From Chitinophagales bacterium (lineage in GTDB: Bacteria > Bacteroidota > Bacteroidia > Chitinophagales > JADIYW01), in contig JACJXT010000012.1 of the NCBI GenBank assembly GCA_020636535.1, forward strand, positions 496,001-560,000: a stretch of 64,000 bases of DNA, written 5' to 3'. Under the pieces are notes generated by a model. It saw only the letters and a list, made by a program, of their open reading frames with translations, had not been told where the DNA came from and ran no database searches. Each line of letters opens with the position of its first letter. Position 1 is the first letter of the stretch. The position numbers and the translations under genes were made by a program. Of the stretch, positions 9,653-17,979 are shown in pieces.

Positions 9653-9892
9653 ATGACACATACAGAAAAACATATAATTGATACCTATTCAAAAATTTTT
9701 GAGCGTCTAAATGCAAATAGTAAACTTGAATTACTTCAAAAATTAGCAAAATCAATAAAAAAAGACTCAAAACCTAAAGAAAAAGAATTCTTTAAATCTT
9801 TTGGTGCATTTGCTTCACATAAATCAGCCGAAGTAATTGCTCAAGAAATAAAAGAAAGTAGAAAGTTTAGAGAAAAAGACTTGAATTTCTAA
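9653..9892 (+). CDS. VapB-like antitoxin of a PIN-domain toxin-antitoxin pair
   Basis: This 79-residue lysine-rich protein sits four bases upstream of a PIN-domain toxin, the normal antitoxin-first order. The N-terminal half is predicted helical. The C-terminus, EVIAQEIKESRKFREKDLNF, is of the type found in small Bacteroidota VapB-like antitoxins that wrap the toxin's active site. I do not see a clear AbrB or ribbon-helix-helix DNA-binding motif, so autoregulation is an assumption. The identification depends mostly on gene context. Confidence 0.65.
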   Translation: MTHTEKHIIDTYSKIFERLNANSKLELLQKLAKSIKKDSKPKEKEFFKSFGAFASHKSAEVIAQEIKESRKFREKDLNF

Positions 9893-9896
9893 ACCA

Positions 9897-10310
9897 ATGC
9901 AATATTTATTAGATACTAATATCTGCATATTCTTTTTAAGAGGACATCTTAATTTCGATAAAATAATTAAAGAAAAAGGAATTGATAATTGTTTTATCTC
10001 AGAATTGACGATTTTTGAATTACAATATGGTGCTGAAAATAGTGATAATCCTAAAAAATCTCATGAAGCAGTAGATAGATTTGTACAAGGATTAAATACA
10101 ATTCCGATATTAAGTGCTATCAAAAAATATGCTGAAACTAAAGTGTATTTAAGAAAAAATGGTACACCAATGCATGATGAATTTGATTTAATAATTGGTG
10201 TAACAGCACTAACAAATAAGTTAATCTTAGTAACTGACAATATGAAAGATTTTAGACATATAAAAAACTTAAAGATTGAAAATTGGGTTGAAAAAAATAA
10301 CGCAACTTAA
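9897..10310 (+). CDS. VapC-like PIN-domain ribonuclease toxin
   Basis: This 137-residue PIN-domain protein is predicted to be a magnesium-dependent RNase that cuts RNA unless held by its antitoxin. The acidic active-site residues are in place. They are D6 in YLLDTNI, E41 in ISELTIFELQYG, D97 in HDEFDLIIG, and D114 with D118 in VTDNMKDF. Length and motif spacing fit VapC. It follows the antitoxin after 4 bases. The pair sits as an insertion-like module between rmlA and galE with no visible repeats or transposase, and its base composition matches its neighbours. The target RNA is unknown. Confidence 0.85.
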   Translation: MQYLLDTNICIFFLRGHLNFDKIIKEKGIDNCFISELTIFELQYGAENSDNPKKSHEAVDRFVQGLNTIPILSAIKKYAETKVYLRKNGTPMHDEFDLIIGVTALTNKLILVTDNMKDFRHIKNLKIENWVEKNNAT

Positions 10311-10427
10311 AATTTTAGGATAGGCGTAAAACAGAATTTTCTAACTTAGTTTCGGTTAATAAACATTAAAGCAATACTTTAAGTAAAGAAGCTAATAAAA
10401 TTTGAAAAACAATAGATTATAATAAAA

Positions 10428-11453
10428 ATGAAAGTAATTGTAACTGGAGGAACTGGCTATATTGGCTCACATACTATTGTCGATTTAATTCAACATGGAT
10501 TTGAGGTTGTTTGTATTGATAATTTGTCAAGAAGCAATATTTACAGCTTAGCAGGCATTGAACAAATTACTGGAAAAAAGGTAAAGTTTTACGAAATAGA
10601 TCTTTGCAATAAAGTAGATACACTACAAGTTATAGAAGAAAATAAAGACGCTATTGGTATTATTCATTTTGCAGCATTAAAATCGGTACCAGAATCAGTA
10701 GAAAAACCTTTGTTGTATTATAGCAATAATCTCGATTCGCTTATCAATATAATGTATGCTTTAAAGCAATTCCAAATTCCAAATTTTGTGTTTTCTTCTT
10801 CTTGTTCTGTTTATGGTAATGCTACCGATTTACCTGTTACTGAGAATACAGCTTTTCAAGAAGCAGAGTGTCCTTATGCTCACACCAAGCAAATTGGCGA
10901 AGATATGCTACGCCATTTCTCCAAAGTAAATCTAAATACTTATACGGTTTTACTTCGCTATTTTAATCCAGTTGGTGCTCACGAAAGTGGTTTAATTGGC
11001 GAAGTTCCTATTGATAAGCCAAATAATTTAGTGCCATACATTACACAAACTGCAATTGGAAAATTAGAACAACTTACCGTTTTTGGCAATGATTATAATA
11101 CCAAAGATGGTTCTTGTATTCGAGATTATATTCATGTAATGGATATTGCAAATGCACATACCAAAGCACTACAATATTTAATTAAGAAAGAAGCAAACAC
11201 AAACTGCGAAGTCTTTAACTTAGGAACAGGCAATGGCGTTTCTGTACTAGAAGCCATTGAATCATTCGAAAAAATGAGCCAACAACAACTCAATTATGTT
11301 ATTGGCAACAGAAGAGCTGGCGATGTAGAAGCGATTTATGCAAATAATGATAAAGCCAAACAACAATTAAAATGGCAATGCAATTATTCGTTAGATGATG
11401 CGATGTTAAGTGCGTGGAAATGGGAACAACAAATGCAAAAAATATTTAGTTAA
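10428..11453 (+). CDS. galE: UDP-glucose 4-epimerase
   Basis: This 341-residue short-chain dehydrogenase-type enzyme interconverts UDP-glucose and UDP-galactose, or their N-acetyl forms. The NAD-binding motif GGTGYIGS is at residues 7-14. The catalytic serine region FSSSCSVYG is near 122-130, and Y150-A-H-T-K154 supplies the YxxxK pair. RDYIHVMDIANAHTKAL and RRAGDVEAIYAN further down are typical of GalE. It lies 11 bases before the AmgK-RapZ fusion gene, so the three genes from 10428 to 13613 probably form one transcript. It supplies sugar nucleotides for surface polysaccharide. Confidence 0.93.
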   Translation: MKVIVTGGTGYIGSHTIVDLIQHGFEVVCIDNLSRSNIYSLAGIEQITGKKVKFYEIDLCNKVDTLQVIEENKDAIGIIHFAALKSVPESVEKPLLYYSNNLDSLINIMYALKQFQIPNFVFSSSCSVYGNATDLPVTENTAFQEAECPYAHTKQIGEDMLRHFSKVNLNTYTVLLRYFNPVGAHESGLIGEVPIDKPNNLVPYITQTAIGKLEQLTVFGNDYNTKDGSCIRDYIHVMDIANAHTKALQYLIKKEANTNCEVFNLGTGNGVSVLEAIESFEKMSQQQLNYVIGNRRAGDVEAIYANNDKAKQQLKWQCNYSLDDAMLSAWKWEQQMQKIFS

Positions 11454-11464
11454 ACTAATTCATT

Positions 11465-12889
11465 ATGATGCATCAAGAATTATGGAGTCAATTATTTAAG
11501 CAACACTTTAACGAAGATATTGCATCAATTCATCCAATTGCTCAAAATGGTTCTAACCGACAAAATTTTAAAATTACTAGCCAAAATCATACTGTAATTG
11601 GCACTTATAATGAAAATATTGCAGAAAACGAAAGCTTCATTTATTTGTCGAATCACTTTTACGAGAAAAATTTAGCCGTTCCAAAGGTTTTAATTATTAG
11701 TGATGATAGGAAAGCATATCTTCAATCGTATTTAGGCGATTTAGCTTTGTTTGATATTGTTCAACAAGATGGTTTTACTAAAAATACTATTGCTTTATAT
11801 CAAAAAACAATTCAGTTTTTAGCAAATATTCAGATTGATGGTGCTGAAAATTTAGATTTTACTCGTTGTTATCCTGTTCCAAGTTTCAATAAACAAGCAA
11901 TTTTATGGGATTTAGATTATTTTAAATATTATTTTTTAAAATTATTAGATATTCCTTTCAATGAACAATTACTACAAAAAGAATTTAATATTTTAGCTGA
12001 TTTTTTGAGTAAAGAAAACCATCAATATTTTATGTACAGAGATTTTCAATCAAGAAATATTATTGTTAATAATAACGAAGTATTTGGAATTGATTTTCAA
12101 GGTGGAAGAAAAGGATCATTACAATACGATATTGCTGCTTTATTATGGCAAGCAAAAGCAAAAATTCCACACAATTTAAAAGTTTCGCTTTTTAATGATT
12201 ATGTAGCAATGGTTCAAAATAAAATCAATATTGACAAAACAGCATTTACACAACAATATTATGGTTTTGTATTGATTAGATTGCTACAAGTACTTGGTGC
12301 ATATGGATTAAGAGGTTTAATTGAAAAGAAACAACACTTTATTGATAGTATTCCTTTTGCTTTAGAAAATATTAAATGGTTCTTAGACAACAGACCATTA
12401 CAGTTAGAGTTACCACATCTATTTGATACATTGGATTACTTATATAATAATAATTCATTTATAAATAAGAATGAAGTAAAACAAAGCAAATTAACAATAG
12501 AAATTAATAGCTTCTCTTTTAAAAGAGCTATTCCAACGAATAAAGAAGGTGGTGGTTTTGTGTTTGATTGTAGAGGCATTTTAAATCCAGGAAGATTTGC
12601 AGCATACAAAACGCAAAATGGAAAAGATAAAGCAGTAATTGATTTCTTAGAATCAAAAACCAATGTAAAACAGTTTTTAGAACACGCTTGGAAAACCATT
12701 GATATTTCTATAGACAACTATATAGAAAGAGATTTTGAAAATTTGCAAATTAATTTTGGATGTACTGGTGGACAACACAGAAGTGTGTATTGTGCTGAAA
12801 AAACAGCACAGTATATCCAACAAAAATATCCTAATGTTACAGTAAAAATTAATCACATAGAAAGAGAATTGAATGGCGAATTTATCTAA
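11465..12889 (+). CDS. AmgK-like amino-sugar kinase fused to a RapZ C-terminal domain
   Basis: This 474-residue protein combines two domains. Residues about 1-330 are an aminoglycoside-phosphotransferase-fold kinase, with YRDFQSRN at 191-198 (catalytic D193, N198; the usual first histidine is Y) and GIDFQGG with metal ligand D210. The DFQ followed by YDIAALLW resembles AmgK, the anomeric kinase of N-acetylmuramate and N-acetylglucosamine. Residues about 341-474 match the C-terminal domain of RapZ: FVFDCRGILNPG, then GCTGGQHRSVY at 432-442. In E. coli that domain senses glucosamine-6-phosphate. The RapZ P-loop domain is absent. The 3' end overlaps the MurU-like gene by 17 bases, which supports an AmgK-MurU pathway for recycling cell-wall sugars to a UDP-sugar. 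Regulation of the kinase by the RapZ domain is inference. Confidence 0.82.
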   Translation: MMHQELWSQLFKQHFNEDIASIHPIAQNGSNRQNFKITSQNHTVIGTYNENIAENESFIYLSNHFYEKNLAVPKVLIISDDRKAYLQSYLGDLALFDIVQQDGFTKNTIALYQKTIQFLANIQIDGAENLDFTRCYPVPSFNKQAILWDLDYFKYYFLKLLDIPFNEQLLQKEFNILADFLSKENHQYFMYRDFQSRNIIVNNNEVFGIDFQGGRKGSLQYDIAALLWQAKAKIPHNLKVSLFNDYVAMVQNKINIDKTAFTQQYYGFVLIRLLQVLGAYGLRGLIEKKQHFIDSIPFALENIKWFLDNRPLQLELPHLFDTLDYLYNNNSFINKNEVKQSKLTIEINSFSFKRAIPTNKEGGGFVFDCRGILNPGRFAAYKTQNGKDKAVIDFLESKTNVKQFLEHAWKTIDISIDNYIERDFENLQINFGCTGGQHRSVYCAEKTAQYIQQKYPNVTVKINHIERELNGEFI

Positions 12890-13613
12890 GAAAAAAGCAA
12901 TGATTTTTGCTGCAGGTTTAGGTACTCGTTTACAACCAATTACCAACTCAATTCCTAAAGCTTTAGTGGAAGTAAACAACAAACCACTGTTACAATATGC
13001 TTTAGAGCATTTAAAACAACATCAAGTTACAGATGTAGTCATTAATGTACATCACTTTGCTAATTTAATGGTCGATTTTTTAGAAAAACACCAAAATTTT
13101 GGTTTAAATATTGCTATATCGTTTGAAAACGATGAACTATTAGAAACTGGTGGTGGTTTATGGAAAGCTAAATCGTATTTTAACGATGTTGATGATTTTA
13201 TAGTTTGTAATGCAGATATTTTATGTGATATTGATTTGACAGCAATGGTCGATTTTCATCAAAAGAACAATTGCTTAGCAACATTAGCTGTTTCTACAAG
13301 AAAAAGTTCCAGAAATTTATTGTTTGATGATGCTAATCAATTAAAAGGTTGGAAAAACAATAAAACAGAAGCAACAATCTCAGTTGTAGAAAATAGTACG
13401 CTATTACAACCTTTTGCTTTCGATGGTTTTCATGTTATTTCAACTAAAATTTTCGACTTTCCATACAATGAAAAAAAGTTTTCTATTACAGATTGGTATT
13501 TGAGTTTGTGTAAAGAACAACAAATTATGGCTTATTTATATCAATCTAATTATTGGTTTGATATTGGCACAAAAGAAAAGTTAGCAACAGCAAATAATTA
13601 TTTTAATCATTAA
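12873..13613 (+). CDS. MurU-like sugar-1-phosphate nucleotidyltransferase
   Basis: This 246-residue enzyme has the nucleotidyltransferase signature FAAGLGTRLQPIT (12-24), PKAL (29-32) and the LETGGG motif at 90-95. LETGGG is typical of MurU and of the mannose-1-phosphate guanylyltransferase-like group. IVCNADIL near 110-117 supplies the metal-binding aspartate D115. It lacks a C-terminal beta-helix, as MurU does. The start lies inside the 3' end of the AmgK-RapZ gene (17-base overlap), implying coupled translation. The likely reaction is UTP plus an amino-sugar 1-phosphate (MurNAc-1-P or GlcNAc-1-P) giving the UDP-sugar. Substrate choice is inferred from the partner kinase. GDP-heptose or GDP-mannose chemistry is the main alternative. 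Confidence 0.8.
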   Translation: MANLSKKKAMIFAAGLGTRLQPITNSIPKALVEVNNKPLLQYALEHLKQHQVTDVVINVHHFANLMVDFLEKHQNFGLNIAISFENDELLETGGGLWKAKSYFNDVDDFIVCNADILCDIDLTAMVDFHQKNNCLATLAVSTRKSSRNLLFDDANQLKGWKNNKTEATISVVENSTLLQPFAFDGFHVISTKIFDFPYNEKKFSITDWYLSLCKEQQIMAYLYQSNYWFDIGTKEKLATANNYFNH

Positions 13614-13654
13614 TTTGGTACAAAAATTGATAATAACATTATAAAATATTTTTT

Positions 13655-15397
13655 ATGAGAAAAATTTCGACACTTATTCTTTTTATATTAGCATTTTCAT
13701 TAGGTGTTTTTGCTCAATCTATAGAAACTATTCAACAAAACGCAACCAACATAGTAAGTGCTTTACAATTAACAGGAGCAGAAAAAGATAACTTCTATAA
13801 TGTATATGTTAAACAAGCACAACAAGTAAAAAACACGAACAACTTAAAGCTGCCAGTAAAACTTAAAGAACAAAAAGTGAATCAAATGGTTGCGGCTTCT
13901 AATAATCAGCTAAAAAATACATTAAGCACAGACAATAAAACCAAATTCGATTTATATACAGCTCAAGGAGCTAATTTGTACTTAAATCCTACAATTACAG
14001 CTAGTACATCAACTTCAAATACTGTTGATATGAGTGGATTGGGAACTTTTAATCCTTTTGAAAGTGCAACAACGACAACAGTATCTACTAGTAATAATAC
14101 AGCATATAATAGCTTGCCTGCAGATCAACAATTAATAGTAAACAATATTAAATCGCAATTACAATTAAACGACAATCAGTTTAATAGTTTTTCGGTTGAT
14201 TATAAATCATTTTTGGAAGGAGTTGTAAGTATACAACAAGGAAGCGGAACCAATGCACAAAAACAACAAGCACTAGTTAATCAAATACTTACAACATCAA
14301 ACAGTGTAAAACAATATTTATCTACTAGTCAATATGCTGCTTATGAAAACTTAGTAAAAACTAATCAATTAGGTAAAAACGCAATTCCACAAATTGGCAA
14401 TAATGCTACAGTTACAACTAATAATAATGGCGTTCAGTCTATAGATATGAGTGGTGGCAGCAATAATAATACTGTAATTACTACACCAAGTGTAAATACA
14501 AACAGTAATGCAGCATACAATAGTTTACCAGCAGATCAACAATTAATTCTTAATAATGTTAAATCTCAATTACAGTTAAATAATAATCAGTTTAATAGTT
14601 TTTCGGTTGATTATAAATCATTTTTAGAAGGAGTTGTAAAGATTCAACAAAGTGGTGGAAACACTACTCAACAACAACAAGCTTTAATTAGTCAACTAAC
14701 TACTACATCAAACAGTGTAAAAAAATATTTATCTAACGACCAATTTACAGCATTTGAAAATTTAGTTAAAACAAATACTTTAGGAAAAAATGCTACACCA
14801 CAAGTTAGTGCCAATGCAAGTACTTATGTGCCAACAACAACACTACCAGCAGTTGTAACGCCAAATGCAGTTGATAATGGCTTAAACTCTGCTGCAATTG
14901 TAGATATAGTAAAAGATATTGTGGGTTTAAATGTATCTCAAGTAACACAAACTAAAGCAATTTTAACACAATACGATGCAGAAGTAGCTAATTTAAAATC
15001 ACTATATCCAAACAATCCAACTAAACAAAAACAAGAAAGTGATAATATTGGCAATAAATATGTGCATCAAGTGCAAAAAATAATGAGTCAAAACCAATTA
15101 TTACAATTGGCTGTTGCCATTGACTTACAAAAGAAATTATACTATGGTGTAGGTTTAACACCAAGTCAAATGCAAACAGTAAATAAATTAAAAGCTTATG
15201 GTTTAACTGATGCACAAGTTTCACAAGTTGCATTAATTATGGTAGAAGGAGCAATAAAAGGAGATGCTGTTAAAAAAAGTGGTTCTCAACAAGAAGCAGT
15301 TCAACTATTGAACGAGTTAGATGCCAAATTAAAAAGCGTTTTAACTACAGCTCAATATGATGCGATTAAAAATGATATTATGAGTCAAATGAAGTAA
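13655..15397 (+). CDS. Secreted repetitive helical protein of unknown function
   Basis: This 580-residue protein starts with a clear signal peptide (MRKISTLILFILAFSLGVFA, cleavage near Q21). I do not recognise a family. It contains two closely related modules of about 100 residues (about 150-248 and 286-385), each beginning AYNSLPADQQLI and including FSVDYKSFLEGVV and NLVKT. They are joined by Asn/Thr/Ser-rich linkers. More distant copies appear at the N-terminus (about 22-110) and in the C-terminal part. At DNA level the two modules are offset by exactly 411 bases (137 codons) and include an identical stretch around CAGTTTAATAGTTTTTCGG, a sign of recent duplication. Each module looks all-helical. 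The protein is probably periplasmic or exported. A strong terminator follows. Confidence 0.75.
   Translation: MRKISTLILFILAFSLGVFAQSIETIQQNATNIVSALQLTGAEKDNFYNVYVKQAQQVKNTNNLKLPVKLKEQKVNQMVAASNNQLKNTLSTDNKTKFDLYTAQGANLYLNPTITASTSTSNTVDMSGLGTFNPFESATTTTVSTSNNTAYNSLPADQQLIVNNIKSQLQLNDNQFNSFSVDYKSFLEGVVSIQQGSGTNAQKQQALVNQILTTSNSVKQYLSTSQYAAYENLVKTNQLGKNAIPQIGNNATVTTNNNGVQSIDMSGGSNNNTVITTPSVNTNSNAAYNSLPADQQLILNNVKSQLQLNNNQFNSFSVDYKSFLEGVVKIQQSGGNTTQQQQALISQLTTTSNSVKKYLSNDQFTAFENLVKTNTLGKNATPQVSANASTYVPTTTLPAVVTPNAVDNGLNSAAIVDIVKDIVGLNVSQVTQTKAILTQYDAEVANLKSLYPNNPTKQKQESDNIGNKYVHQVQKIMSQNQLLQLAVAIDLQKKLYYGVGLTPSQMQTVNKLKAYGLTDAQVSQVALIMVEGAIKGDAVKKSGSQQEAVQLLNELDAKLKSVLTTAQYDAIKNDIMSQMK
14104..14631 (+). 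repeat. In-frame direct duplication inside the secreted protein gene
   Basis: The stretch from about 14104 recurs from about 14515, offset by 411 bases. Both copies contain GATCAACAATTAAT and CAGTTTAATAGTTTTTCGG, and both encode the AYNSLPADQQLI module. The offset is a whole number of codons, so the reading frame is kept. Confidence 0.75.
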
Positions 15398-15422
15398 TTT
15401 TTTAAAGCAAGAATATTTTTTG

Positions 15423-15450
15423 AAGGACTTCTTATACAGAAGTCCTTTTT
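15423..15450 (+). terminator. Rho-independent terminator after the secreted repetitive protein
   Basis: A perfect 10-base stem AAGGACTTCT / AGAAGTCCTT with loop TATAC is followed by a run of six or more T. It lies 26 bases after the stop codon at 15397. The T run overlaps the stop of the convergent glycosyltransferase gene. Confidence 0.9.
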
Positions 15451-16562
15451 TATTTAATTTGCTCTAAAATCATAGCAATTTGTGCTGCACTTTTTTGCCA
15501 ACTAAATCGTTGTTTTTGCACTTTGCAATTTTCTTTTAATTGATAATATAGTTCTTCATCACTAGCAATTGTTAGCATTGCTTTTGTAATAGATTCCACA
15601 TTATTCGCTTCACAGTAAACTGCAGTATTTCCTGCAATTTCTGGTAAAGCACTATTGTTGGCAACTACAGATGGAATATTAAAATGTTGTGCTTCTACAA
15701 TTGGAATACCAAAACCTTCAAAAAAACTTACTAGCAATAAAGCATACGATTGTTGTAGTAAATACAATAAATTACTTCGTTCAATTTTCTGTATCCAAAC
15801 TATTGGCAATTTAGAATTTGCTTGTAAAAATTGATTGACTTCATCATTCATCCAAGCTTTTCTGCCAATTAATAATAACTTTTTTGGCTTTTGGGTTTGA
15901 TTACAATACTGTTGATATGCTTTTAATAAGTTTAAAATGTTTTTTCGAGGATGAATCGCTCCTATAAATATAAAATATTTTTGTTTTTTTAAATTATATT
16001 TACTTAATATATTTTTATCTTTTTCAACTATATCTTCTTCATCGAAAGCATTATAACACACCGAAATTTTATTTGCGTTGGCTTTGTATTGTCGAATTAA
16101 ATCTTGCTTGGTAAACTCAGACACAGTAACAATATGCTTGGCTTTTTCTATATATTTTGGTACAAAGTATTGATAATATTGTTGCACTAACCAAGGATTT
16201 TGTTTAGGAAAATGTTCAAAGGCAATATCGTGAATAGTTAACAACTGTGGTACATCTGTAGCTAAAGACAAATAAGCATCTGGCGAAAAAAACACATCTA
16301 TATTGTACTTTTTAAGCTGTTTTGGAATACTTTTTTCAAACCAATAATACCATAAAAAAGGATGTCTTGCTGGTGGCGAAACTATAATTGGTTCAATATT
16401 ATTGCTATAAATGAATTTTTCATCAAAAGGTCTATCAAAAAAGAAATAAAACTGATGTTGTGGCAATAAATTGACTAATCGTTTAGTAATTTGATGTGTA
16501 TAAGTACCAATGCCTTCTAGCGTTGTTGGCAATAAAAACCTTGTATTGATACCTATTTTCAT
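15450..16562 (-). CDS. Glycosyltransferase family 4 protein
   Basis: This 370-residue GT-B glycosyltransferase starts MKIGINTRFL, as family 4 enzymes often do, with GIGTYTHQI near the acceptor site. The donor-binding domain has FIGAIHPRKNI near 190-200 and the EX7E pattern in FFEGFGIPIVEAQHFNIP near 285-302. It should transfer a sugar from a nucleotide-sugar to a polysaccharide or lipid acceptor on the cytoplasmic face of the membrane. No membrane helix is apparent. It is convergent with the upstream secreted-protein gene and divergent from dnaN. Sugar specificity is unknown. Neighbouring rmlA/galE/MurU genes suggest surface-glycan synthesis. Confidence 0.88.
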   Translation of the reverse strand: MKIGINTRFLLPTTLEGIGTYTHQITKRLVNLLPQHQFYFFFDRPFDEKFIYSNNIEPIIVSPPARHPFLWYYWFEKSIPKQLKKYNIDVFFSPDAYLSLATDVPQLLTIHDIAFEHFPKQNPWLVQQYYQYFVPKYIEKAKHIVTVSEFTKQDLIRQYKANANKISVCYNAFDEEDIVEKDKNILSKYNLKKQKYFIFIGAIHPRKNILNLLKAYQQYCNQTQKPKKLLLIGRKAWMNDEVNQFLQANSKLPIVWIQKIERSNLLYLLQQSYALLLVSFFEGFGIPIVEAQHFNIPSVVANNSALPEIAGNTAVYCEANNVESITKAMLTIASDEELYYQLKENCKVQKQRFSWQKSAAQIAMILEQIK

Positions 16563-16660
16563 AATCGTTTAAAAAACATATTAAAGCGTAAGTTTAGTGA
16601 AATATGCTTTGTTTTACACAATTTGTATATATTTTCAGTAAAAAGTATCACCAAATTAGT

Positions 16661-16668
16661 TAAATTTG
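16661..16668 (+). promoter_or_regulatory. Promoter -7 element TAAATTTG upstream of dnaN
   Basis: TAAATTTG lies 16 bases before the dnaN ATG and fits TAnnTTTG. About 40 bases further upstream, TTTTACACA (16612-16620) differs from a DnaA box of the TTATACACA type at one position. Whether DnaA acts here is untested. Confidence 0.45.
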
Positions 16669-16684
16669 TCAAAACATTTTATTT

Positions 16685-17800
16685 ATGCGATTTATTGTAT
16701 CTTCTGCTCAATTACTTAAAAATCTTCAAAAAATAAGTGGTGTAATTAGCACCAATACCGTTTTACCAATTTTAGAAGACTTTTTATTTCAAATCAATAA
16801 AGGAAGATTACATATTACAGCTACCGATTTAGATACTACAATGTCTGTTGAAATGGATATTGAAGCTAATGATGATTTTACTGTAGCTATTCCTGCAAGA
16901 ATTTTATTAGACAGTTTAAAAGCATTACCAGATCAACCAATTACAATTGCCGTAAACGAAAGTTTAGGTATAGAAATTACTACAGATAATGGAAAATATA
17001 AATTATCTGGCGAAAATCCTGAAGATTTTCCTAAAGAACCAATTGCAACAGGAACGGAAAGTTTTAAAATAGAAGCAGCTGTTTTAAATAATAGTGTTCA
17101 AAAATCATTATTTGCTGTAAGTAATGATGAATTAAGACCAGCAATGACTGGCGTTTTCTTTCAATTAGATGAAAACGGAATTACTTTTGTAGCAACTGAT
17201 GCTCATAAGTTGGTTAAAATCAACAGAAAAGATATTGAAGTTAGTGGAAATAGTGCTTTTATTGTTCCTAAAAAAGCATTGGGTTTGCTAAAAGGTGTTT
17301 TGCCAAATAGCAATACAGAAGTTACAGTAGAATATGGCGAACAAAATGCATTTATTAGCTTTGATAATATTAAACTAATTTGTCGTTTGATAGATGCGAA
17401 ATATCCAGATTATAACGCAGTAATTCCTAAAGAAAATCCAAATTTATTAACCATCAATAAAGCAGATTTATTGGCTTCTTTAAGAAGAACCTCTATCTTC
17501 TCTAATAAAACAACACATCAAGTAGCACTTGGATTAAATGCTTCTGAGTTAGAAGTTTCAGCTAAAGACTTAGATTTTTCTAATGAAGCATCTGAAAAAT
17601 TAAACTGTGAGTATAAAGGCAATCCTATGGAAATTGGTTTTAATGCTAAGTTTTTAATTGAAATGTTGTCTGTTTTAGAAAACGAAGCTATAAACATAGA
17701 ATTATCTACACCAAATAGAGCTGGAATTATTAAACCAACAGATTTAGACGAAAACGAAGATTTGTTGATGTTGGTAATGCCAGTAATGTTGAACAACTAA
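16685..17800 (+). CDS. dnaN: DNA polymerase III sliding clamp, beta subunit
   Basis: This 371-residue protein begins MRFIVSSAQLLKNLQKISGV and continues with NTVLPILEDFLF and ITATDLDTTMSVEMD, characteristic of the beta clamp. Middle-domain landmarks include RPAMTGVFFQ and VATDAHKLV, and the end is LLMLVMPVMLNN. It forms the ring dimer that tethers the replicative polymerase and other repair factors to DNA. Full length; start chosen at the conserved MRF. dnaA is not adjacent, as is usual in many Bacteroidota. The gene is divergent from the glycosyltransferase and upstream of the fic gene, from which it is separated by a small hairpin and an operator-like inverted repeat. Confidence 0.96.
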   Translation: MRFIVSSAQLLKNLQKISGVISTNTVLPILEDFLFQINKGRLHITATDLDTTMSVEMDIEANDDFTVAIPARILLDSLKALPDQPITIAVNESLGIEITTDNGKYKLSGENPEDFPKEPIATGTESFKIEAAVLNNSVQKSLFAVSNDELRPAMTGVFFQLDENGITFVATDAHKLVKINRKDIEVSGNSAFIVPKKALGLLKGVLPNSNTEVTVEYGEQNAFISFDNIKLICRLIDAKYPDYNAVIPKENPNLLTINKADLLASLRRTSIFSNKTTHQVALGLNASELEVSAKDLDFSNEASEKLNCEYKGNPMEIGFNAKFLIEMLSVLENEAINIELSTPNRAGIIKPTDLDENEDLLMLVMPVMLNN

Positions 17801-17828
17801 TTTCTTTTAGATTTTTAGAATCAAGATA

Positions 17829-17857
17829 TTAGACTTTTTTGTCTAAGTATTTTCTTT
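17829..17857 (+). terminator. Weak candidate terminator after dnaN
   Basis: TTAGAC / GTCTAA (17829-17834 and 17841-17846) form a 6-base stem around a T6 loop, followed by a T-rich tract to about 17861. The short AT-rich stem makes this only a possible terminator. The left arm overlaps a dispersed repeat (TAGAATCAAGATATTAGAC). Confidence 0.35.
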
Positions 17858-17914
17858 TTTTGTGCTGTCAGAAATTTCTTTCCGACAATATAAAAATAGA
17901 TTTCGTTTTTTGTT

Positions 17915-17956
17915 TTAATATCGGATAGATAAAAAAATAAAAATATCCGATATTAA
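17915..17956 (+). promoter_or_regulatory. Operator-like perfect 13-base inverted repeat upstream of fic
   Basis: TTAATATCGGATA (17915-17927) and its exact reverse complement TATCCGATATTAA (17944-17956) are separated by a 16-base A-rich spacer. The right arm ends 11 bases before the TACCTTTG promoter element, so it covers the -33 region. A second, nearly matching pair lies inside the fic coding region at 18277-18317. The natural reading is a binding site for a dimeric regulator, possibly the Fic protein's own C-terminal DNA-binding segment. Confidence 0.7.
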
Positions 17957-17967
17957 GAAATAAATAG

Positions 17968-17975
17968 TACCTTTG
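17968..17975 (+). promoter_or_regulatory. Promoter -7 element TACCTTTG of fic
   Basis: TACCTTTG matches TAnnTTTG exactly and ends four bases before the ATG at 17980, so the transcript should start at or beside the start codon. The operator-like repeat sits directly upstream. Confidence 0.6.
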
Positions 17976-17979
17976 TAGT

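Noticed and set aside
9579..9770. Minus-strand 63-codon frame overlapping the antitoxin gene
   Set aside because: The plus-strand antitoxin-toxin order, spacing and motifs are better supported.
9566..10427. Toxin-antitoxin pair as part of a larger mobile island
   Set aside because: No transposase, integrase, tRNA or flanking repeat is visible, and base composition is like the surroundings.
12436..12982. Two overlapping minus-strand frames opposite the AmgK-RapZ and MurU-like genes
   Set aside because: They cover highly conserved motifs on the plus strand and show no family features.
13655..15397. Possible CRISPR-like or minisatellite array because of repeated strings
   Set aside because: The repeats are in frame, protein-coding and about 411 bases apart, with no short regular spacers and no cas genes.
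16612..16620. DnaA box before dnaN (TTTTACACA)
   Set aside because: It is a single imperfect match in a very AT-rich gap. Not enough for a separate claim.
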